Shown: positions 35,814-45,257 of the stretch, one piece after another | Numbering within the stretch: position 1 is the stretch's first letter | Layout: the number at the start of each line of letters is the position of its first letter | NCBI RefSeq assembly: GCF_900452515.1 | Contig: NZ_UGNW01000001.1 | Coordinates: 1,488,001 to 1,552,000 of the forward strand | Direction: 5' to 3' | Length of the DNA: 64,000 bases | Source of the DNA: Legionella birminghamensis | Lineage (GTDB): Bacteria > Pseudomonadota > Gammaproteobacteria > Legionellales > Legionellaceae | Program-made: the position numbers and the translations under genes | Notes under the pieces: generated by a model | What the model was told of the DNA's origin: nothing | Seen by the model: the letters and a program-made list of their open reading frames with translations, nothing else | Database searches by the model: none

Positions 35814-37060
35814 TTTATCACTCGTACGGAAAAATCCTGCCAGCATTTGCTGTAATCTCTTTGCCTGCCAGGATGCTGCATGGCCTGCCCGCTGACACGC
35901 CAGATATCTCTGGTTTCAAACATGAATGCCAGGGTATTTTCATAACGCACAGGTTTTAAATCGGCGGATATCGCTTGCAGATAGCTCTCCGTATCGGGTC
36001 CATGTGAGCTCATACAATTGTGAATACTCACTCCTCCCGGTAAAAATCCTGATTTTTTTGCATCATATTCCCCCCTAATCAGGCCCATTAATTCATTCAT
36101 AATATTCCGATGGAAGTAGGGGGGGCGAAAACTGTGCTCTGCAACCATCCAGCGGGGTGGAAAAATGACGAAATCAAGATTGGCAACACCCGGAGTGTCA
36201 CTTTCAGAGGTAAGTACAGTAAATATAGACGGATCAGGATGATCAAAACTGACGGTATTAATCGTATTAAAAAGGGATAAATCATAACTGTAAGGCGCCA
36301 GATTACCGTGCCAGGCAACCACATTCAGCGGTGAATAATCACACAGGGCTGACCACAAACGATTTTGAAATTTACAAATGATTGTTACCTCAAAGTCAGG
36401 AGACTCAAAAGCGGCTACAGGGTAAAGAAAATGCCGGGGATTTGCCAGCGAGTTGGCGCCGATTACTCCCAGTTGAGGTAGGGTGAGCGGTGAGCCGGCA
36501 TTCTCGCACAAATAGCCGCTGGCTGATTCAGATTTTAGTTCCACACGAAATTTGACCCCTCTGGGAATGACTGCTATTTGTCCAGGTTGAATTTCCAACC
36601 GTCCAAATTCGGTCAGTAATAGTAATGTGCCTTCGTAAGGAACAAACAATAATTCCCCGTCATGGTTGGTGAAATAACGCTTAATCATTGACTGAGTACA
36701 TTGATAAATCCAGGCATTAACCATCGAACTGCCAGCCAGTGGAAATAGTCCATCCACAAAATCAACTTCAAATTGTGGCGCAGAAAGAGGAGACCATCGG
36801 TAAGGATTAGGTGCCTGAAATTCCAGCAAGTCAATTAATTTATCCGTTTTGTAAGGGACATAATCATGTTGCTTGACTGAAGGAGCTGTTTTATAAAGCC
36901 AGCTATGCAGGTTAGAAGCCCTTGCTTTGGTAAATGCCGAGCCGCTTAGTTGTTCGGCATATAATCCGTAAGCACATTCCTGAGGGGAGTTTTGCTTATC
37001 AGGCAGTGCACCTGAAATTGCCTCTGTTTGATGGTGGTTTCCGAATCCAGACAAATACAC
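35807..37060 (-). CDS. hmgA: Homogentisate 1,2-dioxygenase
   Basis: Opens the ring of homogentisate to maleylacetoacetate in phenylalanine/tyrosine degradation; iron-dependent. The N-terminus [20 protein letters not shown], the RGVKFRVEL and [26 protein letters not shown] segments and the iron-site region [21 protein letters not shown] followed by [13 protein letters not shown] are all diagnostic. Length (417) is typical. In Legionella, homogentisate that escapes this enzyme oxidises to the brown pigment pyomelanin. It is convergent with the diguanylate cyclase (7-base overlap) and divergent from yebC. Confidence 0.95.
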   Translation of the reverse strand: MYLSGFGNHHQTEAISGALPDKQNSPQECAYGLYAEQLSGSAFTKARASNLHSWLYKTAPSVKQHDYVPYKTDKLIDLLEFQAPNPYRWSPLSAPQFEVDFVDGLFPLAGSSMVNAWIYQCTQSMIKRYFTNHDGELLFVPYEGTLLLLTEFGRLEIQPGQIAVIPRGVKFRVELKSESASGYLCENAGSPLTLPQLGVIGANSLANPRHFLYPVAAFESPDFEVTIICKFQNRLWSALCDYSPLNVVAWHGNLAPYSYDLSLFNTINTVSFDHPDPSIFTVLTSESDTPGVANLDFVIFPPRWMVAEHSFRPPYFHRNIMNELMGLIRGEYDAKKSGFLPGGVSIHNCMSSHGPDTESYLQAISADLKPVRYENTLAFMFETRDIWRVSGQAMQHPGRQRDYSKCWQDFSVRVINQ

Positions 37061-37166
37061 TGTGACTCTCCCTGCAGATTATTTATTCTTAAGAATATCC
37101 CGATCATTTCAGACTGTCGAGAGCATAATTCTGTCCTCTGATCCTCTATGCCATCATTGACTTGAA

Positions 37167-37175
37167 TGTTATAAT
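37167..37175 (+). promoter_or_regulatory. Extended -10 promoter for yebC-ruvC-ruvA
   Basis: TGT directly followed by a perfect TATAAT (37170-37175) makes an extended -10 element. The -35 position is poor, as is usual for this class. The predicted start near 37182 lies about 27 bases before the GTG start of yebC. Confidence 0.5.
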
Positions 37176-37208
37176 TCACCCCATTTCGATTCAGTGTTGA
37201 GGTGTGTC

Positions 37209-37943
37209 GTGGCTGGTCATAGTAAATGGGCAAACATAAAATTCAGAAAAGGTGTGCAGGATGCCAAACGGGGTAAAATTTTTACCAAACTAATCCGTGA
37301 GATTACCGTTTCAGCCCGTATGGGCGGCGGAGAGGAGTCTTCTAACCCGCGGCTAAGAGATGCGGTAATCAAAGCGCTGAAAGCCAACATGAAGCGGGAT
37401 ACGATCGATAATGCCATTAAGCGGGGAGCTGGCGGTCTTGACGGCGATAATATGATGCAGATGCGCTATGAAGGCTATGGCCCAGGCGGTGTTGCAATTC
37501 TGGTCGATTGTCTCTCCGATAATAAAAATCGAACTGTATCAGAAGTACGACATGCATTTACCAAGCACGGTGGTAACCTGGGAACCGATGGCTCGGTTGC
37601 CTATCTCTTCAATAATCAGGGGGAGATTTTATTAAGCGCCGGGCAATCTGAAGAAGCAGCCATGGAAGCTGCAATTGAAGCTGGAGCTGAAGATGTGTCG
37701 GTTGATGAAGGCCAGGTTGAAATTATCACTGCTTCTGAGGATTACCATTCAGTCCTTAATGCTATGCAACAAGCTGGGTTTGAAGTTGAGCAGTCCAGCC
37801 TGACCATGCGTGCACAAACCATGGTTCCTGTAGATAAGGAAACGGCGGAAACTTTGTTGAAGTTAATCGACATGCTGGAAGATCTGGATGATGTGCAGGA
37901 TGTTTATAGCAATGCGCAATTGCCGGATTCCATGTTTGAATGA
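37209..37943 (+). CDS. yebC: YebC/PmpR-family transcriptional regulator
   Basis: A 244-residue member of the YebC family, DNA-binding regulators also reported to help ribosomes through difficult peptide motifs. The N-terminus [36 protein letters not shown] is strongly conserved, as are [10 protein letters not shown] and [31 protein letters not shown]. The family begins MAGHSK, so the start is the GTG at 37209 (GAGGTG five bases upstream), not the upstream frame opening at 37194. It overlaps ruvC by 4 bases, the classical gammaproteobacterial arrangement. Confidence 0.95.
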   Translation: MAGHSKWANIKFRKGVQDAKRGKIFTKLIREITVSARMGGGEESSNPRLRDAVIKALKANMKRDTIDNAIKRGAGGLDGDNMMQMRYEGYGPGGVAILVDCLSDNKNRTVSEVRHAFTKHGGNLGTDGSVAYLFNNQGEILLSAGQSEEAAMEAAIEAGAEDVSVDEGQVEIITASEDYHSVLNAMQQAGFEVEQSSLTMRAQTMVPVDKETAETLLKLIDMLEDLDDVQDVYSNAQLPDSMFE

Positions 37944-38455
37944 CCATTATCCTAGGGATAGATCCTGGTTCAAGGGTTACCGGATATGGAATAATCCGGG
38001 AAGAGAAACGCAAGCTGGCCTATGTCGACAGTGGCTGTATCAGAACATCGGAAGGGGAGTTAAGCCAGCGGCTATTGGAAATATTTAATGGCATTTGCCA
38101 TCTAATGGATGATTACTCTCCCACCGAAGTCGCAATCGAGCAGGTTTTTTTACACCAGAATCCTAGCTCTGCATTAAAGCTTGGGCATGCACGCGGCGCT
38201 GCCATGGTGGCCGCAGCATCGCATCGTATCAAAATCAGCGAGTATTCCCCCCGAGAGGTGAAACAGGCCATAGTTGGTTATGGTGCCGCAGAAAAGGAGC
38301 AGGTGAAGCGGATGGTGGTCAGTTTGCTGATGCTGAACAAGGCACCGCAAAGCGACGCGGCCGATGCGCTAGCTATTGCCATCTGCCATAGTCACAATCG
38401 ACGGGGCATTGGGGCTTTAATTGCTAAATCAAAGACAGCGGGAGCAGCTACATGA
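37940..38455 (+). CDS. ruvC: Holliday junction resolvase RuvC
   Basis: The endonuclease that cuts Holliday junctions during recombination. It has 171 residues. The first acidic catalytic residue is in [16 protein letters not shown], the second in [26 protein letters not shown], and the last pair in [13 protein letters not shown]. It overlaps yebC and ruvA by 4 bases each, so the three genes are translationally coupled. Confidence 0.96.
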   Translation: MTIILGIDPGSRVTGYGIIREEKRKLAYVDSGCIRTSEGELSQRLLEIFNGICHLMDDYSPTEVAIEQVFLHQNPSSALKLGHARGAAMVAAASHRIKISEYSPREVKQAIVGYGAAEKEQVKRMVVSLLMLNKAPQSDAADALAIAICHSHNRRGIGALIAKSKTAGAAT

Positions 38456-39069
38456 TTGGATGGTTACAAGGAACCATAATCGATAAAACCCATCCGGGGC
38501 GTTTTGTAATAAACGTCAATGGAGTGGGTTATGATGTGGAAACATCTCTTAATACGTTTTTTCAACTGGAATCCAGCAGTAATTCCATCATATTGCATAT
38601 TCATACCATTGTCCGGGAGGATGCTTTATTACTGTATGGATTTGCTGACAAATTGGAGCGGTCCTTATTCCGGGCATTAATCAAAGTCAATGGCGTAGGG
38701 CCTAAACTGGCCATTACTATTTTATCCAGTATTTCGCCTGGCGAATTCATTCAAACCATCGTGCAACAAAATGCAGTTTTCCTCACTAAATTGCCTGGCA
38801 TCGGTAAAAAGACCGCCGAGCGTTTAATCATTGAAATGAAAGATAGTATCGAACAGTTAATGTCGACAGAATCGCTCGACATTCCCAAACGTGAGCAAGT
38901 AGCCAATCCCCGGGAACAGGACGAAGCTATCCGCGCCCTCGAGGCATTAGGTTACAGGCTGCAGGAAGCGACCAAAGTAGTTTCCCGTCTGGATGATGGC
39001 ACTAAAAGCTGTGAGCAACTAATTCGACAGGCTTTGAAAGAGCTTGCGGGAAGAGCAGTACTGGGTTAA
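38452..39069 (+). CDS. ruvA: Holliday junction branch migration protein RuvA
   Basis: Binds four-way junctions and loads the RuvB motor. It has 205 residues: an N-terminal OB fold ([29 protein letters not shown]), tandem helix-hairpin-helix motifs (LIKVNGVGPKLAITILS and LTKLPGIGKKTAERLIIEMKD) and a C-terminal three-helix domain for RuvB contact (DEAIRALEALGYRLQEATKVVSRL). ruvB, which often follows, is absent: a repeat element comes next, then pmrB on the other strand. Confidence 0.96.
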   Translation: MIGWLQGTIIDKTHPGRFVINVNGVGYDVETSLNTFFQLESSSNSIILHIHTIVREDALLLYGFADKLERSLFRALIKVNGVGPKLAITILSSISPGEFIQTIVQQNAVFLTKLPGIGKKTAERLIIEMKDSIEQLMSTESLDIPKREQVANPREQDEAIRALEALGYRLQEATKVVSRLDDGTKSCEQLIRQALKELAGRAVLG

Positions 39070-39094
39070 CGAATCTCCGTAGTGATTGATTACG

Positions 39095-39439
39095 CGAATC
39101 CCTGCGGCACCGCCCCATAGCTATCTACACAAGTGCATGAGAATTAAAAGCTATCGAATCCCCGCGGCTTCGACCGCAGGGCCCATACGAAGCCAATTGA
39201 ATGTTAAGCACACTTAATTTATTACTACCTGTTAAATCTTATTTTTTGGTAACATTGAAACTTGTCTGAGGGCCATGCTACTCCAACAGGCATGGGCCCC
39301 GCGGTCGGTGCCGCGGGGATTCGATTGTCGGTGCCGCGGGGATTCGATTGTCGGTGCCGCGGGGATTCGATTGTCGGTGCCGCGGGGATTTCGATTGTCG
39401 GCGCCGTGGGGATTCGATTGTCGACCCCGCGATTCGATT
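39095..39439. mobile_element. Inverted-repeat hairpin element, copy C, with expanded right arm
   Basis: A 345-bp element between ruvA and pmrB. The left end has CGAATCCCTGCGGCACCG and CCCATAGCTATCTACACAAG, then an inner hairpin with loop CTTCGA (39160-39180). The core carries GAAGCCAATTGAATG and GGTAACATTGAAACTTG, matching copy A. The right inner hairpin has loop TCGGTG, complementary to CACCGA and so matching the left outer arm. The right end is then amplified as the tandem array at 39304-39439. It fills the 373-base gap; no gene is supported. Confidence 0.7.
39304..39439. repeat. Tandem array of 23-bp units within element copy C
   Basis: Units of GTCGGTGCCGCGGGGATTCG plus ATT start at 39304, 39327, 39350, 39373 (one extra T) and 39397 (two substitutions), with a partial sixth at 39420. 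The first three are identical. Each unit holds the right-end hairpin half and terminal GATTCG of the element, so the array looks like stepwise duplication of the element's own end, by slippage or repeated end processing. Confidence 0.92.
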
Positions 39440-39442
39440 CAT

Positions 39443-40847
39443 CTAAAACAGGGGAAAAAGAACCCTTACAATCAGGCCAGTCCCTTCCTTGGGCGATTCC
39501 AGTTCCACTTTTGCTCCATGCAAATCGCAGATTTGTCTGACTATCGCAAGGCCAAGCCCGCTTCCTGGACTCTTATTTCCAAGTACTCTGAAAAAGCGCT
39601 CAAAAACTCGGCTCTGTAATTCCTCGGGAATTCCAGGACCATTGTCTGAAACTTCAAATATAAGCTGATTTTCTCTCTGGAATACCCGAACAACAACTTT
39701 TCCATTTTCCTTGCAGTAACGAATCGCATTGTCGACCAGATTACGTATTAATATGCCGATAGCGGTAGAATTGCCGTCTAAAACAGGCAGATTGTCGTCA
39801 TGCTCAAACTCAAGCTCAATTTGCTTCTCCAGTGCGCTTGGAGCGAGCATAGCCATAATTTCACGAGCGACTTTTATGAGGTTGACTTCATCAACATCGT
39901 TGATGCCTGTAGAGCCTGGCACTAATTTACTCATCGTCAAGAGCTGTTGAACAATATGCGTACTCCGGTTAACGCTGGCAATTAATTTGTGCAGTGCTTG
40001 ATTCTTCTCATCAATATTGCCCGTGTTTAAGGCAACCTGTGCCTGGGCTTTCAAAGCAGCCAGCGGCGTACGCAGTTCATGGGCAGCATCCGCTGCAAAA
40101 CGTTTTTCCCGCTCGAAACCTTCCTGCAGCCGATAAAATAACTTATTTAACTCATCAATAACCGGCTTGATTTCCTCTGGGACTTCCTGCAGGTCAACTG
40201 GCTCAAGATGTGTAGGGGCTCTGTTCGCCACTTCCTGGGCCACGCGGTCAAGGCTGTCTAGCCCGCGGCCGATAATAATCCATATTAATAAACCGGAGAG
40301 GGGAAAGGTAAGCAGCATGATATATAAATCATCCTGGGCGATGCGGTGTCCCAACTCATTACGGGTATCATAGCGTTCGGCAAGCACAGTACGAATGCCC
40401 GCTTTGTCATTATACGTTGTAAAAACGCGCCATTTCTGATTCGCTAGAAACCGATCGCTGAACCCATCGATTTCAGAGGTTAAAGGTATTTTGGGCGCAG
40501 TAGGTGAGTGAAGCAATAACTTGCCGCCATTAGTCCAAACCTGGAAATTAAATTTATCCATGTAATTTTTAGGCGGTAGATCATTTAAAAAACCGACGCT
40601 GATAATAGTTTTCAATTTTATCTGGAATTACCTCCAGTGCATCCTGAATTTTGGCAAGAGGACGCTGGTGTAAATCATCACCCAGGAGCGCCTGATAGGA
40701 GAGTGCAGAAACGGCCATCAGGGTATCAAGATGTTCCTGAATATCCTTCTGGTCAAGATAATAATTACCAATAGCAGTGAGAGTTGTTGTAATGGTGATG
40801 GCTAACAACAAATTTATTAAAAGGAACTTGCGTATTGATGATTTCAC
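39443..40847 (-). pseudogene. pmrB: Sensor kinase PmrB, frameshifted
   Basis: An OmpR-class sensor kinase split by one base. The N-terminal part (GTG start at 40847, 5 bases after pmrA) encodes a membrane segment (FLLINLLLAITITTTLTAIG) and part of the periplasmic domain, and stops after NYYQRRFFK at 40581. The rest continues in the +1 frame from FLNDLPPKNYMDKF through a HAMP-like linker, RFAADAAHELRTPLAALKAQ (the His box), N-box NLVDNAIRYC and GPGIPEE...GLGLAIVRQICDLHG. The break is at a run of six A on the plus strand (40587-40592). Five would restore QRRFLNDLP and a 467-residue kinase. It may be a true null, a phase-variable tract or a sequencing error. Identity as PmrB rests on domain type and neighbourhood. 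Confidence 0.82.
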
Positions 40848-40852
40848 AATAG

Positions 40853-41530
40853 CTAACTACTCTCACTTTTATCGGTTTTTTCTGCCATGTACCCTACGCC
40901 GCGTATTGTACGGATAAAGTTTGCGTTGAGTTTTTTGCGCAGATTGTGAATATGTACTTCCAATGCATTGCTGTCCACATCTTCATCCCAGCCATAAATA
41001 CTTTGCATTAATTGCTCCCGGGAAAGAACCTGGCCGCTGTTTTCCAGTAATTTTTGCAGGAGTGCAAATTCGCGTCGGGGAACATTAACCATCACATCAT
41101 CCACATAAACAGAGTGTGCGGCAGGATCAAGGGTGATATTACGGTATTGCAGAAGCGCATCAGCCCTGCCTTGAGAGCGCCGGACCAATGCTCTGACCCT
41201 TGCGCTAAGTTCATTCAAATCGAAAGGTTTAATCAGATAATCGTCAGCCCCGGTATCAAGCCCCTTGACTTTATCTTCAACAGAATCTCTGGCAGTTAAT
41301 ATAATCACAGGCGTTGCATTGCCATCGTTCCTTAATGATTGCAGGAAACCAAGCCCTGATAATTTGGGTAAACCAAGGTCCAGGATAATCAATTCAAACG
41401 ATTCTGATTTTAATGCAGCCCGGGCTGCTTCGCCATCCCTGAGCCAATCAACTACATAACCAAACTGTGTTAAACCGGCCTTAACTGCATCTCCAAGCAG
41501 TTCGTCATCTTCTACCAATAGCAATCGCAT
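40853..41530 (-). CDS. pmrA: Response regulator PmrA (OmpR/PhoB family)
   Basis: A two-component DNA-binding regulator of 225 residues. Receiver: MRLLLVEDDELLGDAV, phospho-acceptor Asp51 in LIILDLGLPKLSG, conserved Thr/Lys in VIILTARD and LIKPFD. Winged-helix output: VNVPRREFALLQKLLENSGQVLSREQLMQSIYGWDEDVDSNALEVHIHNLRKKL with the terminal TIRGVGYM. PmrA of L. pneumophila directly activates many Dot/Icm effector genes; its place near yebC-ruvC-ruvA here fits that gene. AGGAG lies 5 bases before the ATG at 41530. Its kinase partner downstream is frameshifted. Confidence 0.88.
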   Translation of the reverse strand: MRLLLVEDDELLGDAVKAGLTQFGYVVDWLRDGEAARAALKSESFELIILDLGLPKLSGLGFLQSLRNDGNATPVIILTARDSVEDKVKGLDTGADDYLIKPFDLNELSARVRALVRRSQGRADALLQYRNITLDPAAHSVYVDDVMVNVPRREFALLQKLLENSGQVLSREQLMQSIYGWDEDVDSNALEVHIHNLRKKLNANFIRTIRGVGYMAEKTDKSESS

Positions 41531-41546
41531 CACAGCTCCTGTTTAT

Positions 41547-42122
41547 TCAAGGCAGACTCTTTCTTGAGTCACCGGAGGGTTGATCACTTGCGTCTTTATC
41601 TAACATGTGCCTGGTTAAATAAAGTGCTTGAAGAAATACAAAAATCAGGGTAAAGCCTGCACCACCAAATAATTTGAAGTTAACCCATACATCGGTACTG
41701 TAAAAATAGGCGACATATAGGTTTATGGCTCCCATTATCGCGAAAAAAAAGAACCATGCATAATTTAGACGATACCAAATTTTAATCGGGAGTTGAACAT
41801 TATTTTCCATCATTCGCTGAATAAGGGACTTGCTGCTTACATAAGGTGATAATAGAAACGCCAAAGCAGTTAACCAGTATATTCCGGTCGGTTTCCATTT
41901 AATAAACCAGGGGTTATGAAAAAATAAGGTTGCGCCGCCAAGAACAGCAATAATCGCGAAACTGATGACATGCATTTTTTCAAAACGCTGATGCTTGAGG
42001 CGGTACAAAAAAACCTGTAGTAAAGAAGCGACTATAGCTATTGCTGTAGCGGTGTAGATGCCAAACAGCTTATAGCCAACGAAAAAAAGGACGATAGGAA
42101 AAAAATCAAACAATAATTTCAT
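41547..42122 (-). CDS. yciB: Intracellular septation protein A (YciB)
   Basis: A 191-residue inner-membrane protein with five or six hydrophobic helices. [33 protein letters not shown] is the conserved family start, and [18 protein letters not shown] and [21 protein letters not shown] are conserved internal stretches. YciB (IspZ) affects cell-envelope synthesis and septation in enteric bacteria and spread in Shigella. It precedes pmrA on the same strand by 16 bases, so it may share a transcript with the regulator. The 174 bases upstream (42123-42296) show no gene or clear repeat. Confidence 0.92.
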   Translation of the reverse strand: MKLLFDFFPIVLFFVGYKLFGIYTATAIAIVASLLQVFLYRLKHQRFEKMHVISFAIIAVLGGATLFFHNPWFIKWKPTGIYWLTALAFLLSPYVSSKSLIQRMMENNVQLPIKIWYRLNYAWFFFFAIMGAINLYVAYFYSTDVWVNFKLFGGAGFTLIFVFLQALYLTRHMLDKDASDQPSGDSRKSLP

Positions 42123-42296
42123 AATGCTTATATGAGGTTACATAATGTTAAGTATAACACACGATTTAAAACCAACTTGCAAGTTTTCATTTCTTGATCA
42201 TGAAGAAAAAATATAAAGACTTCTCCAATCCCGTTGCCTTGTATTTCTGAACATAAAAATTTATAGTACGAGCAAAATTTGAAGGATCGCGCTGAT

Positions 42297-43358
42297 ATGG
42301 TAAATAATCGTCGTCTTGTATTCCTGGATTGGTTAAGGATATTTTCAATTACTTCTGTAGTTGTTGGTCATAAATTTTACCCTTCCTTGGCACAATATTT
42401 GAGCGATGGGTCAGTTCATGGATCGCTTAAAACGATTATTCGACTAATTTTGCCTTTCTGTTTGGGTGGGGGAACCGGTGTAATTGTTTTTTTTCTAGTC
42501 TCTGGTTATGTCATTACTTATGTGTTGCAATCTGAGCAGCCCTTAGAGTTTGCCTTAAAGCGTATTTTCAGAATCTATCCCTTATTCATTACTGCGTTAC
42601 TCATACAAACGCTTATTCACTATCAAATAACTAAAGCCCCTATTTCTTTACAAACATTAGTCCCTCAGTTGCTACTCATGGGTGATATATTTAAAGTACC
42701 CTATATGCTGCTCGGAGTGGAGTGGACTCTTCGAATTGAAGTTGCGTTTTATGTTCTTATGTTTTGTATGCGCTATGCTGGATTATTATCCACCTATCAA
42801 CGTTTTTTCCCCGGAATACTTATTTTGCTGACGTATTTACTCGGGATCGTAACGGGCATTCCTGATGGAAGCTATGGCGGTTATGGGTATTGGAATATGT
42901 ATGCACCATTTTTATTACTGGGCAGTGCTTTCCTGCTTTATGAGAAGAAATCGGCTAGCGGGACATTTCTGGTTTTCTTTGCAAGTTTTGTACTCATTCA
43001 ATGTTGGCAGTTGACCATAATCTATTCTCCAGGTCTTAAAGATATGGATTTTGTATCGCTAGGCTTTCTTGTTTTTCTCACGGCCTGGCTATTCCGGGAC
43101 TCAATGCATATGAACAGGCTAGGTTTTTTTATTTCTGAATTAACTTATTCCGTCTATTTATTTCATAGCTGGTTGTTTGATCAAATTAAAACAGTCCCAC
43201 TCTTTAGTTCAAACTTAAAAGCACTGATTGTGTTGATTTTATTTTGCATTGCCATGAATAAACTAATCGAAAAGCCAGGGATTCGATTGGGTAAATCGAT
43301 GTGGAGATGGTTGGAGGAGCGCAAGAGAACGCCAGTTGTTAATGGACAAGTATCCTAG
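42297..43358 (+). CDS. Acyltransferase-3 family membrane protein
   Basis: A 353-residue integral membrane O-acyltransferase of the OafA/acyltransferase-3 family with about ten hydrophobic segments. The conserved N-terminus RLVFLDWLRIFSITSVVVGHKFY contains the catalytic-type His, and GVEWTLRIEVAFYVLMF is the second family motif. Such enzymes acetylate or otherwise acylate polysaccharides and lipopolysaccharide; the substrate here is unknown. The ATG at 42297 has AAGGA about ten bases upstream; a TTG at 42279 is open but unlikely. It stands alone and is followed by a 22-bp inverted repeat and tandem array. Confidence 0.85.
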   Translation: MVNNRRLVFLDWLRIFSITSVVVGHKFYPSLAQYLSDGSVHGSLKTIIRLILPFCLGGGTGVIVFFLVSGYVITYVLQSEQPLEFALKRIFRIYPLFITALLIQTLIHYQITKAPISLQTLVPQLLLMGDIFKVPYMLLGVEWTLRIEVAFYVLMFCMRYAGLLSTYQRFFPGILILLTYLLGIVTGIPDGSYGGYGYWNMYAPFLLLGSAFLLYEKKSASGTFLVFFASFVLIQCWQLTIIYSPGLKDMDFVSLGFLVFLTAWLFRDSMHMNRLGFFISELTYSVYLFHSWLFDQIKTVPLFSSNLKALIVLILFCIAMNKLIEKPGIRLGKSMWRWLEERKRTPVVNGQVS

Positions 43359-43390
43359 CACTATTAAGGTCTGTTACCAACTTACCCCGT

Positions 43391-43481
43391 CCCCTACGTA
43401 CCGCGCTTTATGTTATGAAGAAAAGAATAAGCAATGCACCATCATTCATGGTTACCGCGCATAAAGCGCGGTACGTAGGGG
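43391..43481. repeat. 22-bp perfect inverted repeat between convergent genes
   Basis: Left arm 43391-43412 (begins CCCCTACGTACCGCGC) and right arm 43460-43481 (ends GCGCGGTACGTAGGGG) are exact reverse complements over 22 bases, 47 bases apart. As RNA this is a strong hairpin between the acyltransferase and permease genes, which converge, and could end transcription from both sides. The right arm merges into the first unit of the 33-bp array. Confidence 0.85.
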
Positions 43482-43669
43482 TGGGGGACATAGACTCCTG
43501 ACGGTACATAGGGGTGGGGGACATAGACTCCTGACGGTACATAGGGGTGGGTGACATAGACTCCTGACGGTACGTAGGGGTGGGGGACATAGACTCCTGA
43601 CGACGGTACGTAGGGGTGGGGGACATAGACTTCTGACGGTACGTAGGGGCGGGGACATAGACTTCTGAT
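43470..43669. repeat. Tandem array of about six 33-bp units
   Basis: Units beginning GGTACGTAGGGGTGGGGGAC and continuing with ATAGACTCCTGAC start at 43470, 43503, 43536, 43569, 43605 (after a duplicated GAC) and 43638 (one base shorter), with a degenerate partial unit after. Differences are G/A at the sixth base of each unit, one GGG-to-GGT change and CTCC/CTTC in later units. Thirty-three is a multiple of three, so a minus-strand frame shows repeats of SMSPTPTYRQE. That frame has no start or ribosome site of its own and overlaps the permease, so I treat it as non-coding. It explains the 351-base gap. Confidence 0.93.
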
Positions 43670-43709
43670 AGTACATAGGTGCTGGGCGGCGCATAGAAAC
43701 CAATAAGGC

Positions 43710-45080
43710 CTAATGCTTTCTGGCTAACCGCCAGGGTAGTAACACAAAGAGGATTAGGCCTCCCACCAAAAACATCTCGTAAGCAAATACATTGTCGATT
43801 GGAATCTGGCTGGGAGGTATGAAACCAATTAACATAGCGAATACGCAGCATAGGGTGCCGGTTCCCGCGACTATCCACATCATGATATTTCCGCCCGGTA
43901 CAGTATACGCGCGAGGCCTTTGCGGGTCGCTATAGCGTAATTTGATAGCGGCAGCAAACATAAACACATAAACCAGTAAAGCCATTTGAGCACATAGATC
44001 ACTAAGCACCCAGTAAGCTGCATTAATAGAGTCAAAAAGAATAAATACAGTGCTCAGCAATGTAAAAATGATCCCTTGCGCAACCAAAACTCTTACCGGC
44101 GCATTGTGTCGATTCACTTTTGCGAAATAAGCGGGTAAAGAACCATCTTCTGCTGAAACCAGCAAGCCTTTGGTGGGGCCAATAATCCAGGCTGAAACAC
44201 CGCTTAACCCGCCCAATATAACCAGGATGGCTATAACCGAAGTCATCCAGGGCATGTGATAGGCTTTGAAGAAAACAGCATAAGCATCAATCAGCCCCGA
44301 AACAACGCTCAGGCTTTCATTGGATACAACAATTACAATGGCAAGGGAGCCCAATACCAGAGTGGCAAAAATCAGGATAGTAGAATAGAGCGTTGCCCTG
44401 GGATAATCTTTTTGCGGGTTTTTGACTTCTTCGGCATGAACCGCCGACATTTCCATGCCAATTAATCCGAAAAGAACTACAGTAAACAGCGATAGATTGC
44501 CCAGGGAGCTGAAATCAGGCAGCCAGGAGTTATGGATCCCGTCAGCCAGCGGCCGCCCCTGAAAAAGCCACAAAGCGCCTAGGCAGATGATGCCTAGCAT
44601 AGGTATGATTGTGCCAAAGATTGCCCCCAATATACTGACAATGCTTGAGAGACGCATGCCGAAACAATTTAAAAAGGTAAACAGCCAGAACAGTCCTATA
44701 ACCGTACTTAATAAATAGACTTTACTGTTGGCAAGCTGCGGCGCAAATAAATAGGAAAAGGTTGCTGCAATAAAGGCAAGAATGGTTGGATACCATACCA
44801 CATTATAAATCCATTGCAGCCAGATAGTAATAAAGCCCGCTCTTTTACCGAAGGCTTCACGAACCCAAACGTATAGACCGCCGGTATTGGGATAGGCTGT
44901 AGCCAGTTCGGCTGCTACGAGTGCAATGGGAATAAAAAAAGCAAAGGCAGCAATTAAATAATAAGAGACTAGGGAAAAGCCCAGTTTGGCACTGATAGGT
45001 AAAGTGCGTAAACTGTCAACAGCTATTACATTAATCATAACCAGAGAAAAAATGGATAAAACTTTTTTGGGTGATTGCAT
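43710..45080 (-). CDS. APC-superfamily amino acid permease (GadC-like)
   Basis: A 456-residue inner-membrane amino acid transporter with about twelve hydrophobic segments. The family N-terminus is SIFSLVMINVIAVDSLRTLP, then ELATAYPNTGGLYVWVREAFG, the most conserved APC motif. WLQWIYNVVWYPTILAFIAATFSYLF and SWIIGPTKGLLVSAEDG suggest the glutamate/GABA antiporter branch. Specificity is inference. The frame is open up to 45236, but MQSPKK at 45080 has GAAGGG six bases upstream and is where homology-type sequence begins. It lies downstream of acnA on the same strand, fitting amino-acid catabolism feeding the TCA cycle. Confidence 0.87.
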   Translation of the reverse strand: MQSPKKVLSIFSLVMINVIAVDSLRTLPISAKLGFSLVSYYLIAAFAFFIPIALVAAELATAYPNTGGLYVWVREAFGKRAGFITIWLQWIYNVVWYPTILAFIAATFSYLFAPQLANSKVYLLSTVIGLFWLFTFLNCFGMRLSSIVSILGAIFGTIIPMLGIICLGALWLFQGRPLADGIHNSWLPDFSSLGNLSLFTVVLFGLIGMEMSAVHAEEVKNPQKDYPRATLYSTILIFATLVLGSLAIVIVVSNESLSVVSGLIDAYAVFFKAYHMPWMTSVIAILVILGGLSGVSAWIIGPTKGLLVSAEDGSLPAYFAKVNRHNAPVRVLVAQGIIFTLLSTVFILFDSINAAYWVLSDLCAQMALLVYVFMFAAAIKLRYSDPQRPRAYTVPGGNIMMWIVAGTGTLCCVFAMLIGFIPPSQIPIDNVFAYEMFLVGGLILFVLLPWRLARKH

Positions 45081-45257
45081 GTAAAGCCCTTCTCGCAAGT
45101 AACAGCGAAATTTAGCAGTTAATCTGCGCAAAATCAATGAAGTCAGGATTAAATCTAGCCTTGAGGGGGATAGCGCATTATGGAATATCGATGCATGAAC
45201 CCAGGCGGCTTGCTGTGATGAAGGAGACTCCCGCATGTGGGGAATCTCCCGACAGGA

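Noticed and set aside
39262-39619. Plus-strand frames across the 23-bp array and the pmrB end
   Set aside because: They arise from the GC-rich repeat units and run antisense into the conserved kinase domain; no start signal.
40581-40615. Programmed -1 ribosomal frameshift in pmrB
   Set aside because: The second part lies in the +1 frame, so a -1 slip on the U run would not join them. An extra base is the simpler reading, though transcript slippage remains possible.
43408-43878. Minus-strand frame of 156 codons with SMSPTPTYRQE repeats
   Set aside because: It is open only because the 33-bp tandem unit is a multiple of three. It overlaps the 3' end of the permease gene on the same strand and has no ribosome site.
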